DNA of 44,439 bases from positions 1-44,439 of the forward strand of contig JAEUJY010000008.1 of NCBI GenBank assembly GCA_016794525.1, written 5' to 3'. The notes beneath the pieces were generated by a model. The model ran no database searches. It was not told where the DNA came from and saw nothing but the letters and a program-made list of their open reading frames with translations. Of the stretch, positions 1 to 9,737 are shown in pieces (the first letter of the stretch is position 1; the number at the start of each line of letters is the position of its first letter). Source of the stretch: Myxococcales bacterium. Lineage in GTDB: Bacteria; Myxococcota_A; Polyangia; Haliangiales; Haliangiaceae. The position numbers were made by a program, and so were the translations under genes.

Positions 1-9
1 GAACTCCCT

Positions 10-83
10 GGAAGGGGCTTTCGCAAAGCCCCTTCCCCGTCGGGGGCATGCCCCGACGGGGCCCCAACCCGAAACGCGAGAAC
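10..83 (+). repeat. Double-hairpin intergenic repeat, copy A
   Basis: Hairpin 1 has a perfect 12-bp stem (10-21 with 25-36, loop CGC). Hairpin 2 pairs 35-45 with 51-61 as a perfect 11-bp stem around a GCATG loop. A tail follows that starts CCCCAACCCG and ends near GCGAGAACC. The same plan recurs at 11637, 21987 (minus) and 39317 (minus), with different stem sequences but conserved pairing. No T-run follows, so this is not a textbook intrinsic terminator. It lies 3' of the leftward methyltransferase gene and probably just after a rightward gene ending off the left edge. Confidence 0.75.
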
Positions 84-144
84 CACATCGCGGATCAGCG
101 ATCGGAACGACCCGCTGCGGCTGGTGCCCCGCGCGGCGGGCGGC

Positions 145-1272
145 TCACGCGATCGGCGCGACGGCGTCGTCCGGCCCGAGCTCGATCCGGCCGTCGACGA
201 TCGCCGCGTCGATCGCCAGCAGGTCGCCGCGGTGCGCGCGCTCGAGGGCGCGGTTGGGCGCCGCGCGGTGGCGCCGCAACAGGCGCACCGGCACCCAGCC
301 GGCCGCCCCGCACGCGGTCAGCTCGACCTTGCCCTTGGGCGCGTGGGGATCGTCGATCACGCGCCACGCGGCCAGCGGCGGCGGCGCGGCGGCGGCGCGC
401 GCCAGCGCCAGGAACGCGAACTTGGCGTCGCCGTCGCGCAGCCCGGTCACCGCCGCCAGCTGCCGCGCGCGCGGCGGCAGCTCGGCGGGGTAGTGGTCGT
501 GGCACCAGTCGCGCTCGTCGGCCAGGGCCGGGCACGGCGCCGCGCGGCGCGTGCACGGCGCCAGCACCGCGGCCGCGCCGTCGGCGATCACCGCGTCGCG
601 GATCGCGTGCAGCCCGCGCGCGGTGTCGCGCAGCGCCGGCTCGATCACCACCGCCACGCCGGCGGGCGCGAGCGCGGCGATCATCTGCCGCACCAGCGCC
701 GCGCCGTCGGCCAGCTCGTTGACGACGGTGCCCGCGACCACCAGGTCGAACGGGCCGCCCGGCGCCGCGGCCACGTCGGCGGCGTGGGTGGTCACCGCGC
801 ACGGGATCGCCAGCGCGGCCGCGACCGTCGCGATCGCCGCGCGCGCGATCGTCAGCGCGGCGGCGTCGCGATCGAGCAAGGTCGCGATGACCCGGCCGCC
901 CCAGCCGCGCGCGGCCAGCTCGACCAGCAGCCCCAGCGTCATCGCGCCGCAGCCGGCGCCGACGTCGAGCACGCGCAGCGTGGCGCCGCTCAGCCACCCG
1001 GCCGGCGCCCGGGCCGGCGTCAGCTCGGCCAGCACCAGCGGCAGCTTGCCGGCGTCGGCGACGGTGAAGAACAGCGCGCGGGCCGCCAGGTCGGCCGCCG
1101 CGGCGCCGCCGGTCGCGCGCAGCCGATCGCGCTCGCTGGTGTAGCGCCGCGAGCGATCGATCACCGCCGCGGTCAGCGCCGCGCCGCCGAGCAGCGCCGC
1201 CGGCAGCTGGGCCCGCGCCGCCGCGTGCAGCGCGTCCTCGATCACCGCCGGGGTCCGCGCGACCCGGGTCAT
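145..1272 (-). CDS. Rsm22-like small ribosomal subunit methyltransferase
   Basis: A 375-residue SAM-dependent methyltransferase. A glycine-rich motif I (LDVGAGCGAMTLGLL) sits in the N-terminal half. The C-terminal half has the Cys-rich stretch APCTRRAAPCPALADERDWC, then a KFAFLALAR segment. This matches the Rsm22 family (PF09243), whose cysteines bind a metal or Fe-S centre and which acts on the small ribosomal subunit or its assembly. The ATG at 1272 overlaps the stop of the upstream lipoprotein gene as ATGA, so I prefer it to longer in-frame starts, which would lie inside that gene. It is the last gene of the hemE-lipoprotein-methyltransferase operon. Family assignment is fairly secure; the substrate is inferred. 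Confidence 0.75.
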   Translation of the reverse strand: MTRVARTPAVIEDALHAAARAQLPAALLGGAALTAAVIDRSRRYTSERDRLRATGGAAAADLAARALFFTVADAGKLPLVLAELTPARAPAGWLSGATLRVLDVGAGCGAMTLGLLVELAARGWGGRVIATLLDRDAAALTIARAAIATVAAALAIPCAVTTHAADVAAAPGGPFDLVVAGTVVNELADGAALVRQMIAALAPAGVAVVIEPALRDTARGLHAIRDAVIADGAAAVLAPCTRRAAPCPALADERDWCHDHYPAELPPRARQLAAVTGLRDGDAKFAFLALARAAAAPPPLAAWRVIDDPHAPKGKVELTACGAAGWVPVRLLRRHRAAPNRALERAHRGDLLAIDAAIVDGRIELGPDDAVAPIA

Positions 1273-2126
1273 GGCGCCAGCGTCAACGTCAGCGCCGCCT
1301 CGGCGTCGGCGGCGACGGTCAGCGTGCCCGTCGCGAGGATCGCCGGCTGGCCGGCGGCCGGCGGCAGCCACGCCATCACCGGGTAGCTGCCCGGCGGCAC
1401 CGCGTCGAAGCGCGCCACGCCGACCTCGTCGGTGACGGCGACGTACGGCGTCGGCGGCGCGACGATCAGCGCGGGATCGTCGCCGACGCCGCTGAGCGCG
1501 ATCGCGCCTAGCGCGTCGAGGGGCAGCGCGACGGTGTGGCCGAGCATCGGCAGGTGCGCGCGCGCCAGCGGCCGCGCGGCCGGGGCCGCGCCCCACGGCT
1601 GGCCCAGCCCGGTCGCGACGATCGTCTGCGCCGCCTCGTCGCCGCTCTGGATCTCGAGCGCGCCGCCCAGCCCCGGCGCCACCGCGACCCGCGGCGTGAA
1701 CGCGCAGTCGCGGGCGATCACCCGCAGCGGCGCCGCCGGCGGTGGGGCCTTGCCGGCCATCACCGAGATCATCACCACCGCGTCGGCCACGCCGTGCAAC
1801 GTGCCGATCCGCGCCCGCGGCGGGCGCTCGGTCCCGCACGCGGTCCGCCCCGGCGAGCGCCGCATCGCCGCGCTGGCGTCGGGCCAGATCACCGTCACCC
1901 GCGCGCTGCCGGCGTGGCTGACGTCGATCACCCGGTAGTCGGGGGCGGTCCCCGCCGCCACCGCGGCGTCGAGCGCGGCCGCCGTCGCCGGGCCGGCGTC
2001 GAGGGCCAGGCCGGCGTCGCCGGCGTCGTGGCCGCCGCCCACCGCCGTCGGCGCGCGCTTGCCGCCGCACGCGATCGTCATCGCCACCGCCACCGCCGTC
2101 CCGGCGATCGCCGCGCCGCGGGTCAT
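1269..2126 (-). CDS. Predicted lipoprotein with cupredoxin/carboxypeptidase-regulatory-like segments
   Basis: A 285-residue predicted lipoprotein. The N-terminus MTRGAAIAGTAVAVAMTIAC ends in a lipobox-like AC, followed by GGK and an Asp/Ala/Gly-rich linker, so it is probably anchored in the outer membrane or periplasm. The middle resembles secreted copper-protein-like repeats (ARDCAFTPRVAVAPGLGGALE). The end (GVARFDAVPPGSYPVMAWLP) resembles a carboxypeptidase-regulatory-like beta-sandwich. I do not recognise a named family. The ATG at 2126 is preceded by GGAG at good spacing; a longer start at 2156 would nearly touch hemE and place ten charged residues before the signal. It lies 31 nt after hemE and is ATGA-coupled to the next gene. 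Confidence 0.6.
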   Translation of the reverse strand: MTRGAAIAGTAVAVAMTIACGGKRAPTAVGGGHDAGDAGLALDAGPATAAALDAAVAAGTAPDYRVIDVSHAGSARVTVIWPDASAAMRRSPGRTACGTERPPRARIGTLHGVADAVVMISVMAGKAPPPAAPLRVIARDCAFTPRVAVAPGLGGALEIQSGDEAAQTIVATGLGQPWGAAPAARPLARAHLPMLGHTVALPLDALGAIALSGVGDDPALIVAPPTPYVAVTDEVGVARFDAVPPGSYPVMAWLPPAAGQPAILATGTLTVAADAEAALTLTLAP

Positions 2127-2157
2127 CCGCGCTCCGCCGCCGATCCGCGCGCGCACG

Positions 2158-3222
2158 TCACGCCGGGCTCCGCGCCGACAGCTCGCGCACCGCCTGAACC
2201 ATCGCCCGCACGTGCTCGGGGTCGGTGGCCGGCGTCACGCCGTGGCCGAGGTTGAAGACGTGGCCGACCGGGCCGGCCTGCGCCAGCACCTTGCCGACCC
2301 GCCGGCGGATCTCCTCGGGCGGGGCGTACAGCGCGCCGGGATCGAGGTTGCCCTGGAGCGCGACGCCGTCGCCGACCGCCGCCCGCACCGTCGCCAGATC
2401 GACGCGCCAGTCGACGCCCAGCACGTCGGCGCCGCTCGACGCGTACGTCGCCAGGTACGGCGCGCAGCCGTTGGCGAAGTAGATCACCGGCACGCCCGCG
2501 GCCGCCGGGTGGGCCTTGACCCGCGCGATCACCTCGCGCGCCCAGCGCAGCGCGTACTCGTCGAAGTCGGCCGGCGACAGCACCCCGGCCCAGCTGTCGA
2601 ACAGCTGCACCGCCTGGGCCCCGGCCTCGATCTGGGCGATCAGGTAGTCGGCCACCAGCGCCGCCATCTTGCCGAGCAGCGCGTGGGCCGACGGGGCGTC
2701 GCCGAACAACAGCGCCTTGGTCTTGGCGTACTCCTTGGAGCCGCCGCCCTCGACGGCGTAGGTCACCAGCGTGAACGGCGCGCCGGCGAAGCCGATCAGC
2801 GGCACCCGGCCGCCGAGCGCGGCGCGGATCTCGCGCACCGCGGCCATCACGAACGGCATCGTCGCCACCGGATCGGGCACGACCAGCCGGTCGATGTCGG
2901 CGCGGGTCCGCACCGGGTTGGCGATCACCGGGCCCTTCTCGGGGAACGCCACCTCGAGGCCCATCGGCGGCAGCGTGATCAGGATGTCGGAGAACAGGAT
3001 CGCCGCGTCGAAGCCGAACTCGTCGATCGGCTGCAGCGTCACCTCGGTGGCCAGGCTCGGCGTGTGGCACAGATCGAGGAACGACGCGCGCGCGCGGACC
3101 GCGCGGTAGGCCGGCAGGTAGCGCCCGGCCTGGCGCATCATCCAGCACGGGGTGCGCTCGACGGGCTCGCGTCGGCAGGCGCGCAGGAACAGGTGATCGA
3201 CCGCCGGGGCGTGTTGCGACAT
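2158..3222 (-). CDS. hemE: Uroporphyrinogen decarboxylase
   Basis: A 354-residue HemE, normal family length. It decarboxylates the four acetate side chains of uroporphyrinogen III to give coproporphyrinogen III in cytoplasmic haem synthesis. The hallmark [11 protein letters not shown] substrate-arginine motif is at residues 30-40. Also visible are a [10 protein letters not shown] stretch, the [17 protein letters not shown] motif, [11 protein letters not shown] and the C-terminal NLGHGVTP signature. I chose the ATG at 3222 because a -10-like TAGGAT lies 7 nt upstream; an in-frame ATG at 3231 is possible. First gene of a leftward operon. No other haem genes are nearby. Confidence 0.95.
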   Translation of the reverse strand: MSQHAPAVDHLFLRACRREPVERTPCWMMRQAGRYLPAYRAVRARASFLDLCHTPSLATEVTLQPIDEFGFDAAILFSDILITLPPMGLEVAFPEKGPVIANPVRTRADIDRLVVPDPVATMPFVMAAVREIRAALGGRVPLIGFAGAPFTLVTYAVEGGGSKEYAKTKALLFGDAPSAHALLGKMAALVADYLIAQIEAGAQAVQLFDSWAGVLSPADFDEYALRWAREVIARVKAHPAAAGVPVIYFANGCAPYLATYASSGADVLGVDWRVDLATVRAAVGDGVALQGNLDPGALYAPPEEIRRRVGKVLAQAGPVGHVFNLGHGVTPATDPEHVRAMVQAVRELSARSPA

Positions 3223-3229
3223 CGCGCGC

Positions 3230-3235
3230 ATCCTA
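3230..3235 (-). promoter_or_regulatory. -10-like TAGGAT for hemE, possibly leaderless
   Basis: On the minus strand TAGGAT is followed by seven bases and then the ATG of hemE, so initiation at the normal distance would begin at or next to the start codon. No convincing -35 or Shine-Dalgarno is seen. The same 12-mer TAGGATGCGCGC sits one base before the ATG of the HEAT-cyclophilin gene at 35683. Confidence 0.45.
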
Positions 3236-3243
3236 CATCGCCG

Positions 3244-3269
3244 CCCCGCGCGCGCCACAGCGCGCGGGG
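3244..3269. repeat. Perfect 10-bp inverted repeat in a divergent intergenic region
   Basis: CCCCGCGCGC (3244-3253) pairs with GCGCGCGGGG (3260-3269) around a GCCACA loop. It lies between the divergent hemE and response-regulator genes, upstream of the hemE -10-like hexamer. It could be an operator or DNA hairpin; it is also the kind of palindrome a GC-rich genome can produce by chance. Confidence 0.35.
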
Positions 3270-3365
3270 CGCCCGGGGCGATCACCGCGCCCGCGGCTCG
3301 GTGTATCGTCGATCCAGGTCGCGCGCGTGGTCGCGACCGTCAGCTCCTCGCCGTCGGGTTCCGCC

Positions 3366-4439
3366 ATGACCGCCGCCATCCCCGAGACCGTCATCGTCAT
3401 CGCCGCCCGCGGCTGGGCCGGCGGCACCGCCGCGGCGCTGCGCACGCTGGTCGAGCGGCTGGTGCGCAGCGGCACCGAGACCGCGATGGTCGCCGACGCC
3501 CAGGAGGCCGCCAAGGCGCTGATCGACGACGAGGGCGCGGTCGTGATGATCGACGTCGAGGACGCCGCCCGCGGCGCGATCTCGATCGACGAGGCCGCGG
3601 CCCGGATCGCCGAGGTGGCGCGCCAGGTGCCCGACGCCGCGCCGGTGGCGGTCGCGCAGCGGCCGTCGGTCGGCCTGGTGATCGCGTGCCAGCGCGCCGG
3701 CGCGGTCGACTTCGTCGACCTCGGCTCCGAGTCGTTCGAGGTCACCGCCAAGGCGCTGGCGCTGGCCTCGGCCCGGCGCGGCGACACCGGCGCGCAGCGC
3801 CGCGCGGTCGGGCAGCTGCGCGAGATGATCGAGGACATGCTCAAGGATCTGGTCAAGACCGAGCGGCGGTCGATCGATCTCGAGAAGCAGCTGGCGGCCA
3901 AGCACGGGCGCAAGACCGATCTGGCGTCGGACGTCGACGGCGAGCGCGCCCCGGTGGTGATGGTGGTCGAGGACGATCGCGACGTCGCCGACCACCTCGT
4001 CGATCACCTCGAGGAGGCCGGCCTGACGACGTTCGCGTTCGTCACCGGCGAGGAGGCGGTGCTGCACGCCGAGCGGATGAGCCAGCGCGGCGCCGCCCTC
4101 GACCTCGTGCTGGTCGACATCGGCCTGCCCGGCATCGACGGCCTCGAGGTCGTGCGCCGGCTGCGCAAGGAGCGGCCGACGCTGGCGGCGTTCCTGATCA
4201 CGGGCTACAGCGACCCCAACCTGACCGCGCGGGCGGCCGACCTCGGGGTCGTCGGGTTCGTGCTCAAGCCGTTCGACGACATCAAGGCGTTCATCGGCCG
4301 GGTCCAGGCCGAGGCCGCCGCGGCGATGACCCGCACCCGCGATCACGGGTACCTGCAGCGCATCAAGACCCGCCACGAGCGCGTGCTGGGGCAGTACCGG
4401 CTGTTGCTGGCCGAGATCGAGCGCGAGCGGGAGCGGTAG
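3366..4439 (+). CDS. Response regulator with degenerate N-terminal receiver and C-terminal REC domain
   Basis: A 357-residue cytoplasmic protein. Residues 1-150 look like a degenerate receiver-like fold. A helical, probably coiled-coil segment follows (about 155-190, LREMIEDMLKDLVKTERRS). The complete receiver is at about 196-320, with the acidic pocket VVEDDRDV, phospho-acceptor Asp near 251 in LVLVDIGLPGIDG, the Thr switch in LITGYSD, and the KPF lysine. A charged helical tail ends the protein. There is no DNA-binding or enzymatic output domain, so it probably signals by protein contact. The ATG at 3366 begins the conserved beta strand; the upstream GTG at 3327 adds low-complexity sequence. 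The partner kinase is unknown. Confidence 0.8.
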   Translation: MTAAIPETVIVIAARGWAGGTAAALRTLVERLVRSGTETAMVADAQEAAKALIDDEGAVVMIDVEDAARGAISIDEAAARIAEVARQVPDAAPVAVAQRPSVGLVIACQRAGAVDFVDLGSESFEVTAKALALASARRGDTGAQRRAVGQLREMIEDMLKDLVKTERRSIDLEKQLAAKHGRKTDLASDVDGERAPVVMVVEDDRDVADHLVDHLEEAGLTTFAFVTGEEAVLHAERMSQRGAALDLVLVDIGLPGIDGLEVVRRLRKERPTLAAFLITGYSDPNLTARAADLGVVGFVLKPFDDIKAFIGRVQAEAAAAMTRTRDHGYLQRIKTRHERVLGQYRLLLAEIERERER

Positions 4440-4469
4440 CCCGCACGCGATTACAGTGGATCTGCGGGG

Positions 4470-4498
4470 TTGCTGGCGATCGCGGGGGTTCCTATACT
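4470..4498 (+). promoter_or_regulatory. Sigma-70-like promoter TTGCTG-N17-TATACT
   Basis: TTGCTG (4470-4475), an exact 17-nt spacer and TATACT (4493-4498) match housekeeping promoter geometry, and the AT-rich -10 stands out in this GC-rich sequence. Initiation 6-8 nt downstream falls at about 4504-4506, only a few bases before the GTG at 4509. It therefore decides the start of the next gene: the in-frame TTG at 4470 is the -35 itself and cannot be translated from this promoter. Confidence 0.6.
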
Positions 4499-4508
4499 AG
4501 CGGCTTCG

Positions 4509-5702
4509 GTGTCGCAGACGCCTCTCAACATCAAGCTGCGCTGCGCGTCGTGGCAGCAGCTGGCGAACATCCATCGCCGCGATCTGTCGCGGCACGCGAT
4601 CTTCTTGAAGGCGTCGCAGCTGCCGCCGCTCGGCACGCCGGTGCGGATCGATCTGACGCTGCCGACCGAGTCGATGATCGTGCTGGCCGGCGTGGTCGCC
4701 GAGCACATCCCCGAGGGCGGCCTCGGCGGGCGCGGCCCCGGCATCGACATCAAGCTCAACACGATCCCCGAGAGCGCGCTGTGGCTGATCGAGACCGCGC
4801 TGGCCTCGGCCGCCAAGCAGTCGGGCGCGGTGCCGGTGATGAGCGACGCCGCCGTCGACGACGGCCAGGACGTCGCCGCCGCCGAGGACGAGCTGCTGGC
4901 GGCGCTGACCTCCGAGCTCGACTCGCTGCGCAAGCTCAACCCGTTCCAGGTGCTCGGCGTCGGCTACGAGGCCGGCGACGCCGAGATCCGCGCCGCCTTC
5001 GCCGGGCTGACCAAGCGCTACCACCCCGATCGCTTCACCCGCTACACCTCGCAAGAGCTGCGGGGCCTGGCCGCCGAGATCTTCATCCTGATCCGCGACG
5101 CCTACCGCCGCCTCGGCGACGAGGCCTCGCGGGCCAAGGCGCTGCAGGCCGCCGGCGCGCGGCCGGTGGTCAAGGTGCCGACGCTGCGCCCCGGCCCGTC
5201 GATCCCGCCGCCGCCCACCGCGGCCGCCAAGGCCCCGCCGCCCGCGCCGCCGCCGCGGATGCCCGCCGGCTCGCCGCCGCCCCCGGTGATCGCGCCACCC
5301 CGCGCCGCCACCGCCGACCCGCCGGCGACGGCCAAGGCCCCCGACACCGAGCGGCGGCCGATGCAGGTCGCGCCGCCCAGCCTGGGCGAGGATCCCAAGG
5401 TCGACTTCCGCAGCGCCGACGGCCTGCTCGAGGCCGGCCGCTACGACGAGGCGCTCGCGGTCTTCAAGATCTACACCCGCAAGAACCCGGGTGACCGCAC
5501 CGCCCGCGCCGGCATCGAGCTGGCCGAGGGCCTGCGCGCGCTGGCCCAGCGCGATCGCCTCGAGGCCGCGCAGCGCTTCGAGGCGGTGCTCGAGATCGAT
5601 CCGACCAACGAGCGCGCGGCGCGCGAGCTGGCCGAGATGCGGCGCATGGCCACCAACGAGCGGCGCGGGCTCCTGTCGCGCCTGATGGGGAAGAAGGAGT
5701 AG
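4509..5702 (+). CDS. PilZ-DnaJ-TPR fusion protein
   Basis: A 397-residue cytoplasmic protein with three modules. Residues 1-105 resemble the PilZ-like TIGR02266 domain of myxobacteria, with IHRRDLSRHAIFL where canonical PilZ has (D/N)xSxxG; the last Gly is Ala and no clear RxxxR is seen, so c-di-GMP binding is doubtful. A J domain covers about 140-205 with the diagnostic HPD in KRYHPDRF near 171. A Pro/Ala-rich linker (215-290) leads to a TPR-like C-terminus. J domains stimulate Hsp70 ATPases, and a dnaK paralogue begins 3 nt downstream, so this is likely its dedicated co-chaperone. The GTG start is set by the promoter ending at 4498. Confidence 0.8.
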   Translation: MSQTPLNIKLRCASWQQLANIHRRDLSRHAIFLKASQLPPLGTPVRIDLTLPTESMIVLAGVVAEHIPEGGLGGRGPGIDIKLNTIPESALWLIETALASAAKQSGAVPVMSDAAVDDGQDVAAAEDELLAALTSELDSLRKLNPFQVLGVGYEAGDAEIRAAFAGLTKRYHPDRFTRYTSQELRGLAAEIFILIRDAYRRLGDEASRAKALQAAGARPVVKVPTLRPGPSIPPPPTAAAKAPPPAPPPRMPAGSPPPPVIAPPRAATADPPATAKAPDTERRPMQVAPPSLGEDPKVDFRSADGLLEAGRYDEALAVFKIYTRKNPGDRTARAGIELAEGLRALAQRDRLEAAQRFEAVLEIDPTNERAARELAEMRRMATNERRGLLSRLMGKKE

Positions 5703-5705
5703 CGC

Positions 5706-7370
5706 ATGGCCTCGCGCATCCTCGGCATCGATCTCGGCACCACCAACTCGTGCGTGGCGGTGATCGACGATCGCGGCACCGTCACCGTGCTGGCCTCGCC
5801 CGAAGGCGAGCGCACGACGCCGTCGGTGGTGGCCTGGCCGGCCGCCGGCGGCGACGTCCTGGTCGGCACCCCGGCCCGGCGGCAGGCGGTGTCCAACGCC
5901 GCCCAGACCGTCTTCGCCACCAAGCGCCTGGTCGGTCGCAAGGTCAACAACGACGACGTCGCGCTGGCCGCCCGCACCGCGCCGTACCGCATCGTCGCCG
6001 CGGCCAACGGCGACGCGTGGGTCCGGATCGGCAACGTCAACCGCTCGCCCCAGGAGGTCGCGTCGCACGTGCTGCGCCGGCTGCGGGCGATCGCCGAGGC
6101 CGCGCTCGGCGAGCCGGTGACCCGCGCGATCGTGACGGTGCCGGCGTACTTCGACGAGCACCAGCGCCAGGCCACCCGCGACGCCGGCACGATCGCCGGC
6201 CTCGACGTCGTGCGCATCCTCAACGAGCCGACCGCGGCGGCGCTCGCCTACGGCGCGCACCGCGTCAGCGATCGCCGTCGGCTGATCGGCGTCTTCGATC
6301 TCGGCGGCGGCACCTTCGACATCTCGATCATGTCGGTCGAGAACGGCATCTTCGAGGTGCTGGCGACCGGCGGCGACAGCGCGCTGGGCGGCGAGGACTG
6401 GGACCGGCGCATGGTCGAGCGCATGGCCGACGAGATCTTCGACAAGACCCGCATCGACCTGATGCAGAACCCGGTGGCGCTGGGCCGGCTGCGCGAGGCG
6501 TGCGAGGCCGCCAAGAAGGCGCTGTCGTCGGAGCGCGAGACCTGGATGCGGCTGCCGTTCCTGGCCCAGGATCAGGACGGCCAGCCGTTCAACCTCGAGC
6601 GCAAGCTCACGCGCGACGAGGTCGAGGCGTGGACCGCGGCCGAGCTGGCCCGGGTCGACGCGCCGTGCCGGCGCACGCTGGCCGACGCCCGGGTGACGCC
6701 GGCCGACCTCGAGGAGGTGCTGCTGGTCGGCGGCATGACGCGGTGGCCCGCGGTGCAGGCCACCGTCGAGCGCATCTTCGGCAAGAAGCCGTCCAAGGGC
6801 GCCAACCCCGACGAGGTCGTCGCGATGGGCGCCGCCGCCTACGCCGGCATCGTCGGCGGCGACGACGACGGCGCGGCGCTGCTCGACGTCACCCCCCACG
6901 ACATCGGCATCAAGGTCGGCGAGACCGGCTTCTCGGTGCTGATCGCCCGCAACTCGATGCTGCCGGTGCGCGCGCGCAAGCTGTTCGCCACCACCAGCGC
7001 CGATCAGAAGTTCGTCTCGATCGAGCTGTACCAGGGCGAGCACGCCGACGTGCGCAAGAACCGCCGGCTCGGCCAGGTCACCCTCGACGGCCTGCCGCCG
7101 GGGCCGGCCGGCAGCATCCGGGTCGAGCTCAACCTCACCGTCGACGTCGAGTCGATCATGAACGTCACCGCCCGCGAGCTGTCGACCGGCAAGGAGGCCG
7201 GCGTCACGCTGCGGCCGTCGGGCGGCCTGACCCAGCGCGAGATCGTCGAGATCATCTCGCGGCGGCGCGAGGAGGAGTCCGCGGCGGCGGCCACCCGGCC
7301 GATCGACGGCGGGACGCTGACGCGCGTGCCGACCCGCGAGCTGCCGCCGATCAAGCCGCGCGGGGAATGA
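5706..7370 (+). CDS. Hsp70/DnaK-family chaperone lacking the C-terminal lid
   Basis: A 554-residue Hsp70 paralogue. The N-terminal ATPase has phosphate-binding loops IDLGTTNSCVAV (about 8-19) and VFDLGGGTFDIS (about 197-208), ILNEPTAAALAYG, and the adenosine loop VGGMTRWPAVQ. A beta substrate-binding domain covers about 390-500. The protein then ends in a short charged tail, so most of the helical lid of canonical DnaK (about 640 residues) is missing. Lidless forms bind and release substrate faster, so this is probably a specialised client chaperone. An AGGAG ribosome site lies across the end of the upstream PilZ-J gene. It overlaps the regulator downstream as ATGA. Confidence 0.88.
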   Translation: MASRILGIDLGTTNSCVAVIDDRGTVTVLASPEGERTTPSVVAWPAAGGDVLVGTPARRQAVSNAAQTVFATKRLVGRKVNNDDVALAARTAPYRIVAAANGDAWVRIGNVNRSPQEVASHVLRRLRAIAEAALGEPVTRAIVTVPAYFDEHQRQATRDAGTIAGLDVVRILNEPTAAALAYGAHRVSDRRRLIGVFDLGGGTFDISIMSVENGIFEVLATGGDSALGGEDWDRRMVERMADEIFDKTRIDLMQNPVALGRLREACEAAKKALSSERETWMRLPFLAQDQDGQPFNLERKLTRDEVEAWTAAELARVDAPCRRTLADARVTPADLEEVLLVGGMTRWPAVQATVERIFGKKPSKGANPDEVVAMGAAAYAGIVGGDDDGAALLDVTPHDIGIKVGETGFSVLIARNSMLPVRARKLFATTSADQKFVSIELYQGEHADVRKNRRLGQVTLDGLPPGPAGSIRVELNLTVDVESIMNVTARELSTGKEAGVTLRPSGGLTQREIVEIISRRREEESAAAATRPIDGGTLTRVPTRELPPIKPRGE

Positions 7371-7938
7371 CCGTGGCCGCGCTCGACCCCACCGACGAAG
7401 CGGCGGTGATGAAGATCGCCGACGCGGTCGGCGCGCTGATCGAGCACTGGGGCTTCAAGCGCAACATGGGCCGGGTGTGGGCGGTGCTGTACCTCGAGCA
7501 GGCGCCGCTGTCGGCCGCCGATCTGGGCGAGCGCCTGAGCCTGTCCTCGGGCGCGATCTCGATGCTGCTCGCCGAGCTGGGCCAGTGGGGCGTCATCAAG
7601 AAGGCGTGGGTGCCGGGCGAGCGCCGCGACTTCTACGAGGCCGAGACCAGCATCTGGAAGATGGTGTCGCGGGTGCTGCGCGAGCGCGAGCTGCGCTGGA
7701 TCCAGGACGCGCTCGAGCAGTTCGCCGCCGCCGACGCCGCGCTGGCGGCCGGCTCGAGCGATCGCAGCCCGCGCCGGGTCGGCATCGCCGGGCGGGTCGC
7801 CGGGCTGACCCAGCTGGCCCGGGTCGGCGCCCACCTGATCGAGGCGATCCTGTCGGGCGAGTCGGTCGACGCGCTGCCGATCAAGACGGTCGGCGAGCTG
7901 GCGCGCACCGTCGGCGACGCCGGCAAGCCGGGCCGCGG

Positions 7939-7942
<4 letters not shown>
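7367..7942 (+). CDS. GbsR/MarR-family transcriptional regulator
   Basis: A 191-residue winged-helix regulator resembling GbsR (COG1510). The HTH region is LSAADLGERLSLSSGAISMLLAEL, followed by the wing region WGVIKKAWVPGERRDFYEAE. A helical C-terminal half probably dimerises. Family members repress osmoprotectant or exporter genes and respond to small ligands. Here it sits between dnaK and the ABC exporter with ATGA overlaps on both sides, so it probably controls the exporter or the whole unit. The ligand is unknown. Confidence 0.8.
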
Positions 7943-8936
<994 letters not shown>

Positions 8937-8940
<4 letters not shown>

Positions 8941-9737
8941 TGCGCGCGGCGCGGGCGCTGCCGACGCTGATCCGCGTCGGCATGGTCGAGGCGATCGCCT
9001 ACCGCGCCGAGATGGTGGTGTGGCTGCTGACCACGACGATGCCGCTGGTGATGCTGGGGCTGTGGACCTCGGTCGCCGACGAGGCGCCGTTCCGGGCCTG
9101 GGCCACCCGCGACTTCGTCGCCTACTACCTGGTCGCGCTGGTCGTGCGCAACCTGACCTCGAACTGGGTGGCGTGGCAGATCTCCGAGGAGGTCCGCACC
9201 GGCGCGGTGTCGGGGCGGCTGCTGCGCCCGGTCCACCCCTTCCTCGGCTACCTCGGCACACACCTCGGCGCGGTGCCGCTGCGCGCGATCGCGGTCGCGC
9301 CGGTGATCGCGATCATGATGGCGACCAGCGCCCGCGGCGTGCTGGTGACCGACGCCGCGCACCTCGCGCTGGTGGCGGCGGCGATCGTCGGCGCCTGGCT
9401 GCTGACGTTCGGCGTCTTCCTGTGCCTGGGCTCGCTGGGGTTCTTCCTCGACAAGGCCATGGGCATCATCGAGGTGTACTTCGGCGTCTTCGCGATCATG
9501 TCGGGCTACCTGATCCCGCTGGCGCTGTTGCCCGGCTGGGTGCGCGCGATCGCCCAGGTGCTGCCGTTCCGATCGATGCTCGGCGATCCGGTGGCGATCG
9601 CGATCGGCCGCGTGCCCGACGCCGGCGACGCGGCGCGGCTGGTCGCGCTGCAGTGGGCCTGGGCGATCGGCCTCTTGGCGCTGGCCACGTGGCTGTGGCG
9701 CACCGGCGTGCGCCGCTACGAGGCGTTCGGCGGATGA
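8937..9737 (+). CDS. ABC-2-type permease 1 (COG4587/PF06182-like)
   Basis: A 266-residue integral inner-membrane protein with about six hydrophobic segments. The first is a long one at VVWLLTTTMPLVMLGLWTSV; the last is a C-terminal LALQWAWAIGLLALATWLW helix before RRYEAFGG. The cytoplasmic loop SEEVRTGAVSGRLLRPVHPF is typical of the PF06182 family, which occurs as a permease pair with a COG4586 ATPase. It is ATGA-coupled to both neighbours. Confidence 0.82.

Noticed and set aside
10-61. Copy A as an ordinary rho-independent terminator
   Set aside because: No T-run follows either hairpin on either strand; the family-wide pattern argues for a distinct element, although a role in termination is not excluded.
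4470-4508. TTG at 4470 as the start of the PilZ-J gene
   Set aside because: The TTG is the -35 of a well-formed promoter, so it would not be transcribed; the GTG at 4509 fits.
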